Positions 18,502 through 29,176 of a DNA stretch of 34,381 bases are shown here, one piece after another. The notes below the pieces were generated by a model, which was not told the origin of the DNA, did not search any database, and worked only from the letters and a program-made list of their open reading frames with translations. Origin of the DNA: Branchiostoma floridae (taxonomy: Eukaryota; Chordata; Leptocardii; Amphioxiformes; Branchiostomatidae). The number at the start of each line of letters is the position of its first letter. Position 1 is the first letter of the stretch. The DNA is taken from the NCBI RefSeq assembly GCF_000003815.2, contig NC_049994.1:16062370-16096750 (forward strand), written 5' to 3'. The translations under genes were made by a program, and so were the position numbers.

Positions 18502-19274
18502 TGTATAATCACATGGTCTAAATGCATAATTATAACACTTGCCTGATAATATCTACACAATGAGCACGCTATCGGAACGTACGCATGTAAGTTAGTATAG
18601 CCAAAGAGCGATTGTTATAATAACAATTGTTATTGGGTTGGCCGATACAATGGTTGATGCTCTGATACAGCAATACCCAAAGCAAGGTGATGAAAGAAAC
18701 TCGGCAGAAAACAGGCTAGACTATATACCATTTACGTAATAAGTTCTAGAGCTACAATTAATGTATAAACACACTGTGCTACAGGTGGTTGATTGCAACT
18801 TTAGCATAACGTATGCATGCCATGAAAAATTGATAAAACTAAGCTTACCGTAAGTTGTAACAAGTAAAACGACTGTCAGGAGCTCCACGCGCTCGGCCAA
18901 GAAAGTAATTATGAATCAAGCTATATCAGACAACTTATGCTTGCTTTCAGGTCAAAGGTCACAGAATATGGCGTCTCACTCGTGTTTGAGTTGCACTTCT
19001 GCCATTGCATCTAGTTTTGTTCGTTTTTTATTGTTGTTTTAGCTCTAAAAATACTCACATAGAATTTAGAAAATATAAATCATAGGTACAAACCAGGCTG
19101 AAAGAAGAAAGACAATAGTAGATATAGAAAAACAGGAACTCAACGGCAGCTTAACCTCTGACCCGGCAGATAGCTATAAAAAAGTTGAAAAACCGGTACA
19201 GTAAGACAGCATACTATGTATTGTCCTCCTTTGATACAGAAAAGGATGAAGGAAGACCCTTATTGTACATTATA
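18502..19274. other. Non-coding stretch after gap
   Basis: No ORF or RNA gene recognised. It may hold upstream intron or promoter sequence of GT31 copy 2. Confidence 0.4.
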
Positions 19275-19685
19275 TCCCACTGAGCTAAGTACAGGCTACA
19301 GAAAATTGTGTTCATACACATCAAGCTATGCGATAATTGACGCACCTGCTGTGTGCATTTCCCGAATATAGAAAAATATTCAAAATATGACATGTATGTT
19401 ATGATTTTTATCTAACTATCCGTGTAGCTTTGTTGACGAAATCATCATTTACATGGATAAAATCAACTGAGATGTCCCACTGAGCTAAGTACAGGTTACA
19501 AAAAAAGTGTGTTTACACACATCATGATCAAGCTATGCGATAAATTACGCATCTGTTGTGTGCATTTCCCGAATATAGAAAAATATTTAAAATATGACAT
19601 GTATGTTACTTATGATTTTTATCTAACTATCCGTGTAGCTTTGTTGACATAGTCATCATTTACATGGATGAAATCAACTGAGATG
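19275..19685. repeat. Tandem duplication of about 200 bp
   Basis: The block 19275-19474 is repeated at 19475-19685 with small differences. Both start TCCCACTGAGCTAAGTACAGG, share GTGCATTTCCCGAATATAG and TATCTAACTATCCGTGTAGC, and end AAATCAACTGAGATG. Confidence 0.9.
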
Positions 19686-19924
19686 GTTTACACATGCACG
19701 GGATGCCAGAGGACAGAGATGTAAATAGAAATATCTAAGTGGACACCTAAAAAGAAAAGTTCAGCAGGCACACAAAGAAAGAGATATCACTGAGACCAAA
19801 CTTCAAGTCAGCAAAAATGGCGGATGAGAAAATAGTGTGCAGAACGTTTTTACTAGTACATGTATTACAAGGCTACTACAGACCAACAAGCCAAAAGAAA
19901 AATGAAGCCAGTAATCTACACTAG

Positions 19925-20610
19925 ACTTAATGATAGATAGTTTTATTGCACAACAATTGTACGGGGTACAAAGTATGGCATCTACATAACTACAGTTCTA
20001 TAACTTAACGCTTATCTAACTAATACAGAAGTTGTAGTATGGGATAAGTTTCTTGCAGTTATTGGAGGCTTTTACGATCATTGGAGGAATTTCTAATGTC
20101 TAAACCTTCTTTGATATATTTTCCTATATCTGTCTTGCAGGGATTGTCACATGTCATGATGTATTTGAATTTGAACTTCAGGTCCATTGAGGTAAATCCT
20201 TGTGTATAAGATGAAAGCCTTGTGTACAGAGAATTTCTTATATCAGAATATTTGGGACATACAACCATAAGGTGATATTCGTCTTCAATTAGCTCTGGAC
20301 AGAATGGACAAACCCTCTGATCGATAGGCATTTTTTGGAATCTCCCGGTTTCTATATTTAATTTGTGACAGCGAATTCTGAGATGTGTGATTGCCCTACG
20401 AACGTCAAGGCTCTTTCTGGTTGAAATGTAATTTTCTTGCTTGTAATGCTTGTTCAATGTAGAAAGAGAGGAGAGATTGGAATTGTTTCGAATATGTGCT
20501 CGATGCTACTGCAGTACTTACAACACTCAATAGGATCGCTGTTGAGTGGCGAAAACTGCTGCCTTTGCCCTGGTACTCGAAAATCGACACTCCATAGTCT
20601 ATGAACAAAC
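19925..20610 (-). mobile_element. 5'-truncated non-LTR retrotransposon fragment
   Basis: On the minus strand, a 132-codon frame (20457-20059) is the C-terminal zinc-knuckle region of a LINE reverse transcriptase: THLRIRCHKLNIETGR, then CPFC-(x)n-EDEYHLMVVCP (Cys-Cys-His-Cys). After the stop comes about 110 bp of 3' UTR with AATAAA (19947-19942) and a short ATCT-type end near 19925. Nothing of the polymerase core is present, and a second frame upstream (20608-20405) hints at a frameshift. Different family from the element at 9280-12514, which lacks this knuckle. Confidence 0.75.
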
Positions 20611-20703
20611 GTTGTCCAAAAGTATACCAGATCTTTGCGAATTCTAATCTGCCTACATCAATAAGTTTGTTACGACTTTTTAGATTGCTTTATATATCTT
20701 TTT

Positions 20704-20790
20704 GTCCGCGCGTGTGTGTGTGAGAGAGAGAGCCCGTGTGTGTGTGTGTGCGTGTCCGTGTGTGTGTGTGCTTGCGCGTTGGTGTGCGTA
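20704..20790. repeat. GT/GA microsatellite
   Basis: Compound (GT)n-(GA)n-(GT)n run. The frame 20716-20925 is repeat-derived. Confidence 0.9.
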
Positions 20791-21859
20791 TCCTCTAACA
20801 TTCTTCTTATGATTTTCAATTTCTTGGATTTTACCCCGGGAAGATATCAAACTAAGCCTACTTGTTTCAAGGTTGTCCTGTTCATCGTTGAGTTGAATAA
20901 TAATGTCAATAAATTTCTCAACTAATAATGTTTGTTTGCATCATGTATTAATAATCCAATTTGAAGATGATGGCGATACCAATATATAATGATCTTCCAT
21001 TTCAGCTCTACCAATGAACCCAAAATACATACATACTTATACTCATCCTCAGTTAGATTCATTAAGTCCGAGAAGGACCGTTGTTTTCCTTAATGATCTT
21101 TTCGGTAGTAAGGACAAAAGTTAACAATTATACTTTTTAATACCCTGTTTATTTACATCCACAAAGTTGATAAATGTCAACAACATAATCTATCAAATTT
21201 TCACTTACATGCCTTGAGTCCATATGTTTCAGTTATGTATCACATTTTATGGGTTTTCACTGTTGTGTAGAATAATGGTGCGTACGAAGATATATCTGGA
21301 TGGGAGAACGGGGCATCATCTTGACTGTATTTACGTGATCTCGAATGCGCTACCGGTCCAAATGAACCGTTGGTGTATTTCAGCGGATTGACACAATTTC
21401 TATTACATCATCACATTGCATCACAACGTTATGTAAAGTTACAAGCACACTGGCGCATTTAGAAAACGTATAACGTTGAAAGATTATGCTTAAACACAGG
21501 ACTGTCCAATTTCTAGCTATTTGATACAACAGACTCCAAACGTTACACTTTCACCTTCCACGGGACTCTAAAATCATATGAAGTTTCGCGTGTAAGGAAG
21601 TTCATAGATTCAGATGCACATGTTCAACGACACGTACAGTGGGTAATTCTATGCTAAACCTGAAGGCCTCTGATACATAAATAAAACGCTTCTGGGCATG
21701 TATAATCGCCTTGGTGTAAACCATGGTCTAAAAAGTAAATGGCTTTTACCTTTGACATATTACCCAATAATGCATTTCGCTACGCCTGCGCATCTGGAAC
21801 CAGCCCTTTTCCTACCGAACGACTTTCTCATGTTACATGTTCACAGACGATATCAAGTT
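20791..21859. other. 3' flank of the intact GT31 gene
   Basis: No gene recognised. For the minus-strand gene this is downstream sequence; a possible minus-strand AATAAA is near 21151-21146, about 700 nt past the stop, so it is not a confident polyadenylation site. Confidence 0.4.
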
Positions 21860-23308
21860 TCAGCAGCTCGTGAGCGTGTTCCATAAGTACCACATGTATT
21901 CATAAGCCTTCACCCAGTGCGACGCCATGAGCCAGTCGAACTGACAGGAGTCTATGTGGGTATACCAGGGTACGAACCCCCCGTGATGCACAGGCTCAAC
22001 ACCAAGTTTCTCCATACAAAGTCCAAGAAACGCGTCCTCTAAGAAAAGATACTTGATCGTCTCAGAAGTCTCGTACAGAACCTTGGTGAAGTCATTGGAG
22101 ATGACGTAAGCAAAGCCGCAAGGATACTTGGGATAGGAGTCACGTGGGTAGTCCTCGTACTTGACGTACCACTTGTTCCATTGGCTCATGGGATCGCGGA
22201 TAGGCTTGGTGTCCACGTACACCCACCCAGTCACGTGGCGTCTGACGTGTGCCTTGTGTAGACCAATCAGATGCCGCGCTATGCTGAAGATGTTGACGAA
22301 GGTGTCGTCATCGGCCTTCATGATGAAGCGAGCCTGGGGACAGTACTGGAAAGCCCACTTCCAACACATCACCGTCTTCAAGGTCAAGTTGTGGTACGAG
22401 TCGACAAAATCTTCCTGTATGATGTCCTTGAACTTGTCGTTTTCCTCCACAAGAGCGGCTTGCGCGGCCGCGTCGTCCGTGTGTCCGATGGCGAATACCG
22501 TTTTAAAGATGACGCCGGGGATGTTGGACTCGTTGCCCCAGGTTTTACGGATGGTTTCCCGTTGTACCTGCCCCTGGGGGGTCGTGGTGACGAGGATAAG
22601 TAGAAGAACGTCTCCATCCCCACACTTGTCAGGGTTGTTGATGATGAAGTTGAAGTTGTGGGGATTGATTTTGGGCCCGGTTGTTTGGAATGTCGCTTGC
22701 ATGGATGGAGTCGAAGCTATGGGTCTCTGGACGGCTGTTGTTGTAGTTGTTACGGCTTTAGAAAGTGCTTTAGTAGTTGTTGTCGTCTTTGGAGCGAGTG
22801 TTGTATTCTTTTCCACGTCCATTTTCACCAAGGAAACGTTGTGTAGATCTTGTGATTCACTCAATGTCTTTTCCGCGAGACGCTCTGAAAGATATTGTGG
22901 TTCTCTTAAGGTCTTATCCGAGAGACGCTCTTCAAGATTTGGTGACTTGTTAAGATTATTGTCAACGAAACGCTCTTCAGGATTTTGTGGATTACTCAGT
23001 GCATTGCCAGCTAAGTTTTCTTCCTTTGTAATATCTTCACTGTGTTTTTCAAAGTTCTTGGCGACGAAATGTTCTTCAAGACCCTCGACTGCTGGGACGT
23101 CCTCAGCCGGCTCGATTTCCGGTTCCTCTCGTGACGCGAGGCTCCTGCGTACTACGTCATGTCCGCGCCTAACTGACGTCATCTTCCTCTCCAGTTGGTG
23201 CATGCGCTGTCGCAGCGTGAGGAGGTGGAGACAGGCGATCATCAGACTGAAGAGCAGGACGGCGTTAAACCCGGACCGGAGGTTCCCCATCTTAAGGTTT
23301 ACTCCCAT
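21860..23308 (-). CDS. Beta-1,3-galactosyltransferase-like GT31 enzyme, intact
   Basis: Single-exon coding region of 482 aa from ATG at 23308-23306 to the stop at 21860. I chose this start because a splice acceptor (CTTTCCAG) sits just upstream at 23320 and the longer frame would begin with TTG. Order: short cytosolic tail, signal anchor at about 14-32 (FNAVLLFSLMIACLHLLTL), stem with degenerate 15-residue repeats (about 73-165), Thr-rich mucin-like stretch (about 169-202), then the catalytic domain: VLLLILVTT, ETIRKTWGNESN (250-262), VFAIGH, WKWAFQYCPQARF, DDD at 333-335 (KADDDTFVN), GFAYVISND, EDAFLG (424-429), HHGGF. Sequons at about 157, 168, 259 and 307 suggest N-glycosylation. In GT31 the DxD binds Mn-UDP-sugar; Gal or GlcNAc is moved in beta-1,3 linkage in the Golgi. 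Donor and acceptor cannot be told from sequence. All key residues are present. Confidence 0.9.
   Translation of the reverse strand: MGVNLKMGNLRSGFNAVLLFSLMIACLHLLTLRQRMHQLERKMTSVRRGHDVVRRSLASREEPEIEPAEDVPAVEGLEEHFVAKNFEKHSEDITKEENLAGNALSNPQNPEERFVDNNLNKSPNLEERLSDKTLREPQYLSERLAEKTLSESQDLHNVSLVKMDVEKNTTLAPKTTTTTKALSKAVTTTTTAVQRPIASTPSMQATFQTTGPKINPHNFNFIINNPDKCGDGDVLLLILVTTTPQGQVQRETIRKTWGNESNIPGVIFKTVFAIGHTDDAAAQAALVEENDKFKDIIQEDFVDSYHNLTLKTVMCWKWAFQYCPQARFIMKADDDTFVNIFSIARHLIGLHKAHVRRHVTGWVYVDTKPIRDPMSQWNKWYVKYEDYPRDSYPKYPCGFAYVISNDFTKVLYETSETIKYLFLEDAFLGLCMEKLGVEPVHHGGFVPWYTHIDSCQFDWLMASHWVKAYEYMWYLWNTLTSC
22814..23092 (-). repeat. Degenerate 15-residue repeats in GT stem
   Basis: The stem has repeats aligned on (E)ER(L/F)-x-(D/E)(K/N)(T/N)L: PEERFVDNNL, LEERLSDKTL, LSERLAEKTL at exact 15-residue spacing, with weaker copies before (EEHFVAKNF, EENLAGNAL) and after. 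At DNA level this is a 45-bp minisatellite, with ACGCTCTTCA on the plus strand in several units. Confidence 0.75.
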
Positions 23309-23319
23309 CTCCTCTCTCT

Positions 23320-23331
23320 CTGGAAAGAAGA
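23320..23331 (-). promoter_or_regulatory. Likely 3' splice site of 5' UTR intron
   Basis: On the minus strand, the pyrimidine-rich TTCTTTCCAG is followed by AGAGAGAGGAG and the ATG at 23308. It implies an upstream non-coding exon, not located here, and supports the chosen start of the GT gene. Confidence 0.5.
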
Positions 23332-24181
23332 AAGGATTCTTTTTAGTTAGAGTTCTACGACCTTGTGTCTTCGTCAAGCAAAGTTGCATCATCAGAACGT
23401 ACATGATTTGCAAGGCAGTCTGTTATTAGCATATTAGTCATACGAATTCATGTATGTCCTCTCTTCGAATCACATATAATGTATGTTGCATATATAATCC
23501 TTATTCGGGAAGCTATTGTAGCATTCCCAATGCAAGCATGTGGTTTCAAAGATTACATAACTTATGTTGATATCAACCGTAATCTAATGTGCATCTGTCA
23601 CAAATATGAATATGCCATCATTTACCACTGAAGTGGATGATCCAGCAAATACTGATTAGCACTTTAGAATTTCAATGCATCAACTGCTGCTATTTTCAAT
23701 CCCATCTTGTAATGATGTAGATATACATTGTACAAGCTCATGTCTCATTCATGATCAGTACACAGAACAAAGAAGTACAATGTTTGCTTCACATTCTCAC
23801 CTGCCTGCCTACTACTAAGTACTATTCTTATATCAACTGTTCAAAGCATTGAACTGTTGGTAGGGTGTGACTGAAGTAATTCTATTTTGAATTTCGTAAC
23901 CAAGATGTCCGATCGAAAAGTTTGTGCCTTTTGAGGCCCCGGGATAGGGCGTATTTGAGGCCCTGGGCTAGGGCGGAATGACTCAACGGTGGGAGCCGTC
24001 ATAACCGTACCAGGTAGAGCATTCCTCCGGGGGAATGGTACGGGGATTTGAGCATTTGTTTGTACCTGTTCTATCGTTTTCAATCGTAAACAGACAACAA
24101 AGCGAGAAGCACTAGTCGTATCATTACTGATAACGCTGCTGTGTAAAGACTAGACAATAATAGAGACAATCACAGTCATAG
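23332..24181. other. Upstream region of the intact GT31 gene
   Basis: No ORF of note. Contains a short tandem duplication at about 23930-23978 (two copies of TTTGAGGCCC(C/T)GGG(A/C)TAGGGCG). The promoter should lie here or beyond, but no TATA or initiator is convincing. Confidence 0.4.
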
Positions 24182-24184
24182 TAA

Positions 24185-27042
24185 GGCCATGTTGATTTGA
24201 TTATATGGATGACATCCTCTGGGAACTCCAAAACTGATGCGAGCGAGCGAATAAAAAAAAAGTTTGGCCAAAAAAAAAAGTTGCCTTCAGTATGAAATCT
24301 AAGTGGTTAGGAAGGTTGAACAAAGGACTAACAAGAGTTCGTAGACCTCAGGCCTGCATGAAATGTATTGGGTTTCTGTAGACCTATTGTGTATTTTTGC
24401 CTTTTTGTCTATGGTACGTGGTTGGAAAAATGAGCTTTTTACCGTGTTGGTTGTGCACCATGCAAAAGTCTGACTCTGAAATTCCATTTTCTGAATTTGT
24501 AAGTTTGGACATGGATGAACATTACTTATTTTGGATTTCTTAAGTATGTAACCAACCACAGTACTTTGAAGTTGTTGAGACGCTACCTTTTTTTGTCTCA
24601 GATGGCCCATGCACATGTAGTTACTCTGTCACATGATATACTAATATCTTCCTATTTCAATGTACTGACCTAATGCAGCTGCTAAGTCTCCTTGGTTTGT
24701 GTTCTTCCAATGATATTCATTAAAGATTTATTTCTGGGGTGTTATTCACTTGACATCGGAATGTTACTTGCATAATTTGACCAATGATACTTTTATCTGT
24801 AGTTCCATAGACATTAGACAATATGAATAGTGGTAGCCCCCATGCAGCAGCAACAGTTAGTCCCCAGGGTGGTATGATATTTTCATTCAATCCATCCAAC
24901 CCAAACCTAAATCTCCTGTAGTATCTAAGCCAAATTTAACAGCACAATTTACTATGAAAAATGTCCTTGTCAATCCCATTTATAGATGGCAAGCTGCTGA
25001 CAATGGAAGCTTTGAAAAGTTCAGAAGCTGTTGTAGTCAGAGCAAACACCCAGCAAACATCCCCGCAAACCAATGAGCAGTTGCTTAGAAGGGGAATTTC
25101 ATCATATATTTGCCGCGACAAAATGCAACAAACGATACTGAATTCAAAACAGAACAAAGCTAAGCCTCCACCACTTAACCCTGCCTGTACCATAGATTAA
25201 GCAGGCCCAAAAACCAAGCGAATATGACTAGCCCAAAACAACAAATTACCTGTATACAGTATGGAAATGGCATTACCAAAGAAACAAAAAGAAACACAGG
25301 ACAAATCATACACGTACCTTTCTCTTATGCCCACACTCTATACAGTTCTCCTCCACATTAGAAAATTGCATCTTCTTCTGTTTAAGTTCAAGTTCAACCA
25401 TGATTGCCAACAGGGTAAAGGAACTTGTACCGGAACTTAAAACTCAGTACTATACAGCTCTAGAAACACCACAAAGAGTAATAAGCAAACTCCAATTATA
25501 CCTGACCAACAGATATATAATCTTGTACACTCCCGTCATCTGGCAAACTGTCAGTGCCACTAAGTAACCTGATACATTGAAGGTGGCCCAGGCCAGATGA
25601 TGGTTCTACACCCAACCATAATCTGTTTTTAAAACCAAGCAGATATTGGGAGGATGCTCCAACCACACAAAAACAGGGTCAACCTATACAGTATCAAGTT
25701 CAAGCACTAGGAGGCCCAAAATCAAACCTGACCACCAGGACACCACAAACAACTCACGTACCAAATAGCAACATAATGGTACCTTGCGTTCCGGAGATAC
25801 AGCGCACGCCCCGTGCCCGTACAAAAGGTAACCTAAAATGTCAAGTTCAAGCACCAAGGGCGCCAAAATCAAAATTGAGCATTATTCAGCCACCGCCGAC
25901 ACATGTGCCAAATATCATTGCGCCAGCACCAGCCGTTCAGAAGATATAACTCCGGAAACACCCCTCCCGGACACAAAATTCGACCTGCCGGGTCAAGTTC
26001 AAACGCGACAAGGCCCAAAGTCAATCCTAGGCAACAGGCAACAACCCCCCACCCATGCACCAAAAATCGTCGCAATGGCGCGTATCGTTCCGGACACACA
26101 GCGCCAAACGTGCCCCAAAAACACAAAAAATGCCACCTTCAATGTCAAGGTCAAGTGCCAGGAGGCCCAAAATCACACCTGAGTGTCAGGCTACCACCCC
26201 CAACCCACGTACCAAAAATCGTCGTGCTCGCACCATCCGTTCACGAGATACAGCGCCCTACATCCCCGGCTACCGAAAAGTTTCCACCAGCATCAAAACC
26301 ATACCTGCATACATGCAGGTAAAAACACATAGTATGGTATACCAACAGTTAAGTATAGGGACCAGCACATCGTACGAGTGCAAAACTTTTTTTTCCTTCT
26401 TGGACCGATCCGAAAAAACAGGCCTGAAAAAAAATCAGTGGAACGGGTTTCACCAATTAAAAAATGGACACACTATGTAGGCAGGCATTTGGGGTCTTAC
26501 CGGGCCAAGAAGGCAACAAGAGCGTCGAGTAGAGTTTATAGTCATTTGTACCAAGTTTCTACAGTCAAAGGTACAGAGACAGCCTTGATTACATCGAGAT
26601 GGGATTTTAAAACGCCAGTGGGCGTCGGATAATCCACCAAACAGTTTTCTTTGTAGCAAATGACGATTTAACATTGTTTTGAGTATTGCCAATTCTCAAG
26701 TTTCCACAGACAGCCAGGTCCAGGTTCAGGTCCGGAAAGGATCCTCTGGACCTGAACTGGGCCTGAATTTTCTGTACTGGTACCTACCCCTACCAACAAT
26801 AGATTTTTTTTCTTTCTGTCCTTTCAGTTTCACATCTTATTCTTAACTTTAGATTTACTTTGGCATTCTATGGCATTAGTTATCTGTTTTTTAATACTTT
26901 TTTTCAATCTACGGCATATATGTGCTCATTTTACAGCTGCTTTGCACAATTTACTGTGTGGTCGAAAACTTTTTTTTTTTTGGAAACGGCCGAAAATTGA
27001 TGCGAGCGCGGATGTCATCCATATAATCAAATCAACATGGCC
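24185..27042 (+). mobile_element. PIF/Harbinger-like non-autonomous transposon, long copy
   Basis: Bounded by perfect 33-bp terminal inverted repeats: left starts GGCCATGTTGATTTG at 24185, right ends at 27042 as its reverse complement. They are flanked by a 3-bp duplication TAA (24182-24184 and 27043-27045). Three-base TWA duplications and GGCC-type ends fit the PIF/Harbinger superfamily as known. Subterminal parts contain a CpG-bearing CGAGCGAGCGAAT motif and A-runs. No frame in the 2.86 kb resembles a DDE transposase or Myb-like partner, the longest being about 140 codons over tandem repeats. It therefore probably depends on an autonomous relative. Confidence 0.8.
25694..26296. repeat. About 150-bp tandem array inside the transposon
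   Basis: TCAAGTTCAA-type starts recur at 25694, 25841, 25993, 26145 and, weakly, 26293 (periods 147, 152, 152, 148). Units share GGCCCAAAATCA, CACGTACCAAAAATCGTCG and CCGTTC-GAGATACAGCGC blocks. GC content is higher than the flanks. Overlapping 110-140-codon frames on both strands are repeat artefacts. Confidence 0.8.
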
Positions 27043-27045
27043 TAA

Positions 27046-28121
27046 GGGAGAAAATAGCTAGCAGTTTGCTCCCCTGGGACACTTGTAATTAGAAGGGCTT
27101 TAAAATGTTAAGAACGAAGCTACTAGTCATGTCGATACTCATCCAGGTAAAGAGATACTCTATAAAAAAGTTACAAAACAAAACTTATTCAGTTGCTTGA
27201 CTAACTTTTTGTACAAGAAGCTACAAGTTTTGGTAGACCAAATGTCAGACTACGTCACTGGTGGGTGATACCAAATTAGAAGGGACATTTCCGCAATTAC
27301 GCAAGAAGACCACATGTTGGGCTATACATTCATAATTCCGTACATGAAACATCGATTCGATCTTTTATGTGGTGAGGATAAACTATAGATTAGGAATCAT
27401 TTGTTGTATAAATCTCAAATAGTTTTCAGACGTTTCGACACCAACATTGACAAACCGATCATTTCTATATGCTCATAATGTCAAATCCAATCATACAACA
27501 ACACATATCCTCATGTTTTACAAGTCTACTTGCGAGTTTTGGTGACATCTGCTCAAGAATTTTACTGTAAATAATCACATGTTAAAAATGTATTATTCTC
27601 ACCTTAGTGGCGCCAAGGAGTCGAAGCAGACGGAAAAGACGAAGTGAAGAAAATGACAGCCAACTTGTAAGCTGGAATCAGCCGCGCCCGTGTTCTGCGT
27701 CTGCGACCTACATGTAGTAGTCTGACATCCACTTGTCCAAGTTTCGGAGCAATCCATTGTATACGTGGGGGAGGAGGTTTATAACTTACGTTATCTACCG
27801 AACGCGTCTCTCAAAAACTACATTACAAATGTAACATTGAAACAATTTGGCTGACATGTAATGATATACGTATGGAAATTATACTTATTGTACGTATTGG
27901 TTTATGTGGCATTGCAGAAAAAAACATCTTGCCACCCCGTGGTACTTTAAGTAAACCGTCCCACTGGAAGCAGAACAAAGGGTTCCTTTTAGACAAAACT
28001 GGAAGAACCACTTGAGGTCGTTTAGTCAATACGTTTTTGTTTCATCATTTTCATCAGGGAAATGTTCTGTTGTCAAGCAAATACAGCTTCAAATCACTGT
28101 ATGTATGTCACGACTTAAACG
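27046..28121. other. Spacer between the two transposon copies
   Basis: About 1.1 kb with no recognised gene. It separates two oppositely oriented elements, so it is flanked by inverted repeats of about 300 bp. Confidence 0.45.
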
Positions 28122-28124
28122 TTA

Positions 28125-28584
28125 GGCCACGTTGATTTGATTATATGGATGACATCCACGCTCGCACCAATTTTCGGCCATTTCCAAAAAAAAAAAGTTT
28201 TCGACCACACAATAAATTGTGCAAAGCAGCTGTAAAGTGAGCACAAATATTCCGTAGATTGAAAAAAAAAGTATCAGAAAACAGATAACTAATGCCATAT
28301 ATAGAATGCCAAAATGAATCTAAAGTCAAAGAATAAGATGTGAAAGGACAGAAAGAAAAAAATCTATTATTGGTTAGGGGAGGTACCAGTACACAAAATT
28401 CAGGTCCAGAGGATCATGGTATACCATACTATGTGTGTTTAGTCCTATGTTCAACCTTCCTGGCCACTTTGATTTCATACTGAAGGCAACTTTTTTTTTG
28501 GCCAAACTTTTTTTTTATTCGCTCGCTCGCATCAGTTTTGGAGTACCCGCAGGATGTCATCCATATAATCAAATCAACATGGCC
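28125..28584 (-). mobile_element. PIF/Harbinger-like MITE, internally deleted inverted copy
   Basis: 460 bp, with 33-bp terminal repeats (one mismatch, GGCCACG versus GGCCATG) and a TTA duplication at 28122-28124 and 28585-28587. Read in reverse, its first about 145 bp match 24185-24328 and its last about 290 bp match 26738-27042. Between them sits a 20-bp piece matching 26327-26346 of the long copy. The rest of the long copy is absent. This makes it a deletion derivative or sister MITE of that family in opposite orientation. Confidence 0.85.
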
Positions 28585-28587
28585 TTA

Positions 28588-29170
28588 GAAAGAGAAAATG
28601 TTACACAGGAAGCCACCAGAGGGGCATCAAAAGTTATCTACTATCACAGCACGAAAACAACTTTTTAAGCAAAGTTTCAGAGATACGTATAAAGCCCTTA
28701 AAGGCGGAGAAATATTTCAGCAGATTTTAAGATCTATTAAAGGCATCGGAAACATACATTTGGCATTTACGTAAGATTTCAGCGTTTGTAAATCTAACTT
28801 AATCTGTTGTGTTTCTTTACGTGAATTTTACATGTATTTTAGTATGCCGAAAAGACAACTTAAATGTCTCAAAAATATTTTCTGTCAAAACGGACAAATA
28901 CTGTTTCTCTAGATCTGTTACAAAATACATGTTAACCGGCTAAGTCAAATATGATAAGCCTTTGTCTGGTGTTAGATAAAACATTGCGTCATCTGTTTTA
29001 TAACAGTGGCAAGATTTACAGTCAAAACTGAAAATTATTGCGCTTTCTGGTACACAATGTTATGTTTATACCTCAGCAAATACAAATACAATACAATACA
29101 AAGTCAAATACAATAATCTTCTGTGTTTTTTAATTTAGCTATTCCGAAAGCATTTGACGTATTCAAACTT
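28588..29170. other. AT-rich spacer
   Basis: No ORF, RNA or repeat recognised before the tandem array begins. Confidence 0.4.
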
Positions 29171-29176
29171 TCTGTG

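Noticed and set aside
17875-18560. Open frames running through N
   Set aside because: Gap-spanning artefacts without sequence content.
22161-23429. 422-codon plus-strand frame
   Set aside because: It is antisense to the intact GT31 gene, has no domain, and its length follows from codon bias on the opposite strand.
25838-26480. 114-141-codon plus-strand frames as a transposase remnant
   Set aside because: They lie on the 150-bp tandem array, are Pro/Thr/Lys-rich, and show no DDE motif.
24184-28585. One large 4.4-kb transposon with 145-bp terminal repeats
   Set aside because: The outer ends do pair, but the inner ends also carry complete 33-bp termini with matching TAA and TTA duplications, so two separate elements explain the data better.
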